The notes beneath the pieces are model-generated. The model ran no database searches, had not been told where the DNA came from, and saw only the letters and a list, made by a program, of their open reading frames with translations. From Alphaproteobacteria bacterium (GTDB lineage: Bacteria > Pseudomonadota > Alphaproteobacteria > Sphingomonadales > Sphingomonadaceae), in contig JAQGLD010000002.1 of the NCBI GenBank assembly GCA_028293055.1, forward strand, positions 1 to 8,394: a DNA stretch of 8,394 bases, given 5' to 3'. Position 1 is the first letter of the stretch. Each line of letters begins with the position of its first letter. The position numbers and the translations under genes are program-made. This document shows, one piece after another, positions 6,449 to 8,394 of this stretch.

Positions 6449-7420
6449 TCACTTCGCCACCCCCACACGCTGGATTTCCCATTCCAGCTCGACTCCCGAA
6501 TGCTCGCGGACCCGGCGGCGGACTTCCTCGCCGAGCGCCTCGATCTGCGCAGCGTTCGCCTTGCCCAAATTGAGCAGGAAGTTGCAATGCTTCTCGGAGA
6601 CCTGGGCGTCGCCGACGGTGAGGCCGCGGCAGCCCGCTGCATCGATCAATTGCCAGGCCTTGGCGCCGGCCGGATTCTTGAAGGTCGAACCGCCGGTGCG
6701 GCTGCGCAACGGCTGGCTCGCTTCCCGTTCCTCGGCGATCCTGTCCATCTCGGCGCCGATCGCCGCGCTGTCTCCGGGCACGCCCTCGAACAGCGCCTCG
6801 ACGACCACCGCGCCCTCCGGCACTGCGCTATGGCGATAGGTGAACCCAAGATCGCCCTTGCTCCAGGTCGCGACCGTTCCGTCGCGAAGCACGATCCTGG
6901 CCTCGATCAATATGTCGGAGACCTCGCGGCCATAGGCGCCGGCGTTCATCCGCACCGCGCCGCCGGTGGTGCCGGGAATTCCGCGGAGGAATTCGAGGCC
7001 GGCGATGCCGGAGTCTCGCGCCTTGCTGGCGACCGTGATTCCCATCGCGCCGCCCCCGGCGCGGACCCGGTTGCCGGGCTCGACCGCCACCTTGGCGAAG
7101 CTCTTGGGCAGCCGCACCACCACGCCCGGAACGCCGCCGTCGCGGACGATGAGGTTCGATCCAACCCCGACCGGAAGCACCGGAATTTCGGAATCGAGAT
7201 CGCGCAGGAAGGCAGCGAGATCCTCTTCGTCCTTCGGCCTGACCAGCCACTGGGCCGGGCCGCCGGTGCGGAACCAGATGAAATCGGCCAAGGAGCCTTG
7301 CGGCTCCGCACTTCCGCCCAGCTCGGGAATCGACCGAGGGGCGTCGCCATCGCCCTGCCCGCGCCCTTCGACTCGGCTCAGGGCGAACGAGGTCGGATGC
7401 TCGGTATGAACGGACATCAT
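6449..7420 (-). CDS. murB: UDP-N-acetylenolpyruvoylglucosamine reductase MurB
   Basis: An FAD-dependent, NADPH-using cytoplasmic enzyme of 323 residues that reduces UDP-GlcNAc-enolpyruvate to UDP-MurNAc. Conserved MurB sequence begins near residue 44 ([16 protein letters not shown]). The FAD-binding domain shows [13 protein letters not shown] (84-96) and [18 protein letters not shown] (137-154). The probable catalytic Arg is in YRHS (about 186), the proton-donor Ser235 is in GGSTFKNP, and a Glu near 315 lies in [10 protein letters not shown]. The shape fits the shorter type II MurB. Two adjacent ATGs (7420, 7417) are possible starts. I prefer 7420, which overlaps the murC stop by four bases (ATGA) and has AAGG eight bases upstream. 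Residues 11-20 derive from a dispersed repeat, so the first 40 or so residues look poorly conserved and partly acquired. Confidence 0.97.
   Translation of the reverse strand: MMSVHTEHPTSFALSRVEGRGQGDGDAPRSIPELGGSAEPQGSLADFIWFRTGGPAQWLVRPKDEEDLAAFLRDLDSEIPVLPVGVGSNLIVRDGGVPGVVVRLPKSFAKVAVEPGNRVRAGGGAMGITVASKARDSGIAGLEFLRGIPGTTGGAVRMNAGAYGREVSDILIEARIVLRDGTVATWSKGDLGFTYRHSAVPEGAVVVEALFEGVPGDSAAIGAEMDRIAEEREASQPLRSRTGGSTFKNPAGAKAWQLIDAAGCRGLTVGDAQVSEKHCNFLLNLGKANAAQIEALGEEVRRRVREHSGVELEWEIQRVGVAK
7362..7390 (-). repeat. Dispersed palindromic repeat within the murB reading frame
   Basis: The plus strand reads CGCCCT at 7362-7367 and AGGGCG at 7380-7385, a perfect 6-bp inverted repeat around TCGACTCGGCTC, followed by AACGA. 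The pattern CCCTTCGAC...GCTCAGGGCGAACG is one I recognise as a widespread short intergenic repeat in Sphingomonas-like and other GC-rich genomes. Here it is read in frame as MurB residues 11-20 ([10 protein letters not shown]). Only one copy is visible in the window. Confidence 0.65.
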
Positions 7421-8394
7421 TTGGCGAGCCTTGCCTGGCGGATGCCGTCGGCCAGGCCCGCAGCCCATTTGGTGATGTCGCCGGCGCCGAGGCATACGAC
7501 GATGTCGCCGCGCGCAGCGACATCGCGAAGCTGGCGGGCGAGGTGGTCGGCGCCTTCGACGGTGGCGACCGCGCGGTGGCCCCGCGCCTTCAGCCCCTCT
7601 GCGAGCGCGTCGGAGTCGACCCCCTCGATCGGCTCCTCGCCGGCCGCATAGACCGGAGCGACGAAGACAATGTCGGCATTGTTGAAGGCGAGCTGGAAGT
7701 CCTCCATCAGATCGTTGAGCCGCGAATAACGGTGCGGCTGGACGACCGCGATGACCCGGCCGCCGCCTGGCCCCGCAGCACTGACCGCTTCGCGGGCGGC
7801 GGCGAGCACCGCCTTGATCTCGACCGGATGGTGTCCGTAATCGTCGATGATCGTCGCTCCGTCGACCTCGCCGACCTGGGTGAAGCGGCGCTTCACGCCG
7901 TGGAATTTCTCGAATCCGCGGGCGATGGTCTCGTCGGTCATGCCGAGCTCGGCGGCGACTCCGATCGCAGCCAGCGCGTTCTGGACATTGTGCCGGCCGG
8001 GCATCGGCATCTCGACATTCTCGATCATGCGCACCTCGCCGGCGCGGTTGCGGATGGCGACATCGAAGCGGCTGCCGCCCGGAAAGGGACGCAGGTTCGA
8101 ACCGCGTATGTCGGCCTGGGCGGCAAAGCCGTAGGTGACTATCCGCCGGTCGCGAAGCCGCGGGATGATCGTCTGGACCTCGGGATGGTCGAGGCAGAGC
8201 AAGGCGGCGCCGTAGAAGGGAACATTCTCGACGAACTCGACGAAGGCGTCCTTGACCTTATCGAACGAGCCATAATGGTCGAGATGCTCGGGATCGATAT
8301 TGGTGACGACCGCGATCGTGCCGTCGAGCCTCAGGAAGCTGCCATCGCTCTCATCGGCCTCGACCACCATCCAGTCGGACGCGCCGAGCCGGGC
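7417..8394 (-). CDS. murC: UDP-N-acetylmuramate--L-alanine ligase MurC (N-terminus outside window)
   Basis: A cytoplasmic Mur ligase that uses ATP to add L-alanine to UDP-MurNAc. The frame is open to the right edge, giving the last 325 residues of a protein usually about 470 long; the N-terminal UDP-binding domain and the P-loop lie outside. In visible numbering, the central domain shows [20 protein letters not shown] (1-20) and [11 protein letters not shown] (31-41), the ATP-contacting [11 protein letters not shown] lies at 133-143, the MurC-typical DDYGHHP at 174-180, and VVQPHRYSR marks the C-terminal domain. It ends with ARLAK and TGA 7417-7419, overlapping murB. DDYGHHP together with ADESDGSF distinguishes it from MurD, MurE and MurF. 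No frameshift is seen in the visible part. Confidence 0.97.
   Translation of the reverse strand, partial: ARLGASDWMVVEADESDGSFLRLDGTIAVVTNIDPEHLDHYGSFDKVKDAFVEFVENVPFYGAALLCLDHPEVQTIIPRLRDRRIVTYGFAAQADIRGSNLRPFPGGSRFDVAIRNRAGEVRMIENVEMPMPGRHNVQNALAAIGVAAELGMTDETIARGFEKFHGVKRRFTQVGEVDGATIIDDYGHHPVEIKAVLAAAREAVSAAGPGGGRVIAVVQPHRYSRLNDLMEDFQLAFNNADIVFVAPVYAAGEEPIEGVDSDALAEGLKARGHRAVATVEGADHLARQLRDVAARGDIVVCLGAGDITKWAAGLADGIRQARLAK

Noticed and set aside
6176..7651. Open plus-strand frame of 491 codons
   Set aside because: Covers parts of ddl, murB and murC on the opposite strand; those three have clear family motifs and this frame has none.
1..8394. tRNA, rRNA, CRISPR array, insertion sequence or prophage
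   Set aside because: No cloverleaf-like sequence, regularly spaced direct repeats, transposase motifs or phage genes were seen on either strand.

Overview
The window is a stretch of the division and cell-wall (dcw) cluster of an alphaproteobacterium, most likely one of the Sphingomonadales. This rests on the high GC content, the order murC-murB-ddl-ftsQ-ftsA-ftsZ, alphaproteobacterial-type sequences in each protein, and short palindromic repeats of a kind familiar from Sphingomonas-type genomes. The order-level assignment is recognition from memory, not a database match. All genes I can support lie on the minus strand, so transcription runs from the right edge to the left edge.

Right part (8394 to 5479): murC (its 5' part lies outside the window), murB and ddl. 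They encode cytoplasmic steps of peptidoglycan precursor synthesis: L-alanine addition to UDP-MurNAc, reduction of UDP-GlcNAc-enolpyruvate, and D-Ala-D-Ala formation. Middle part (5482 to 1689): ftsQ, ftsA and ftsZ, giving the inner-membrane POTRA protein of the divisome, the actin-like membrane anchor of the Z-ring, and the tubulin-like GTPase. murC/murB, ddl/ftsQ and ftsQ/ftsA overlap by 4, 4 and 1 bases, indicating coupled translation. ftsZ is set apart by a 128-base leader that holds candidate cell-cycle control motifs and its own Shine-Dalgarno sequence.

Left part (1688 to 1): a gene-poor spacer of about 330 bases holds a hairpin just after ftsZ and a pair of inverted REP-like hairpins. 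Beyond it is a gene that runs off the left edge. It encodes an exported protein with TPR-like helical repeats followed by a long proline-rich region that includes 15 consecutive prolines. I cannot name it from sequence; a role at the cell envelope or division site is an inference from its position and signal peptide.

Most of the window is conserved housekeeping sequence and I see no undescribed multi-gene system. The points most worth a second look are a dispersed repeat that appears to have become coding sequence at the MurB N-terminus, the unnamed TPR/polyproline protein, and the layout of the ftsZ leader. Long open frames on the plus strand are antisense shadows of these genes.
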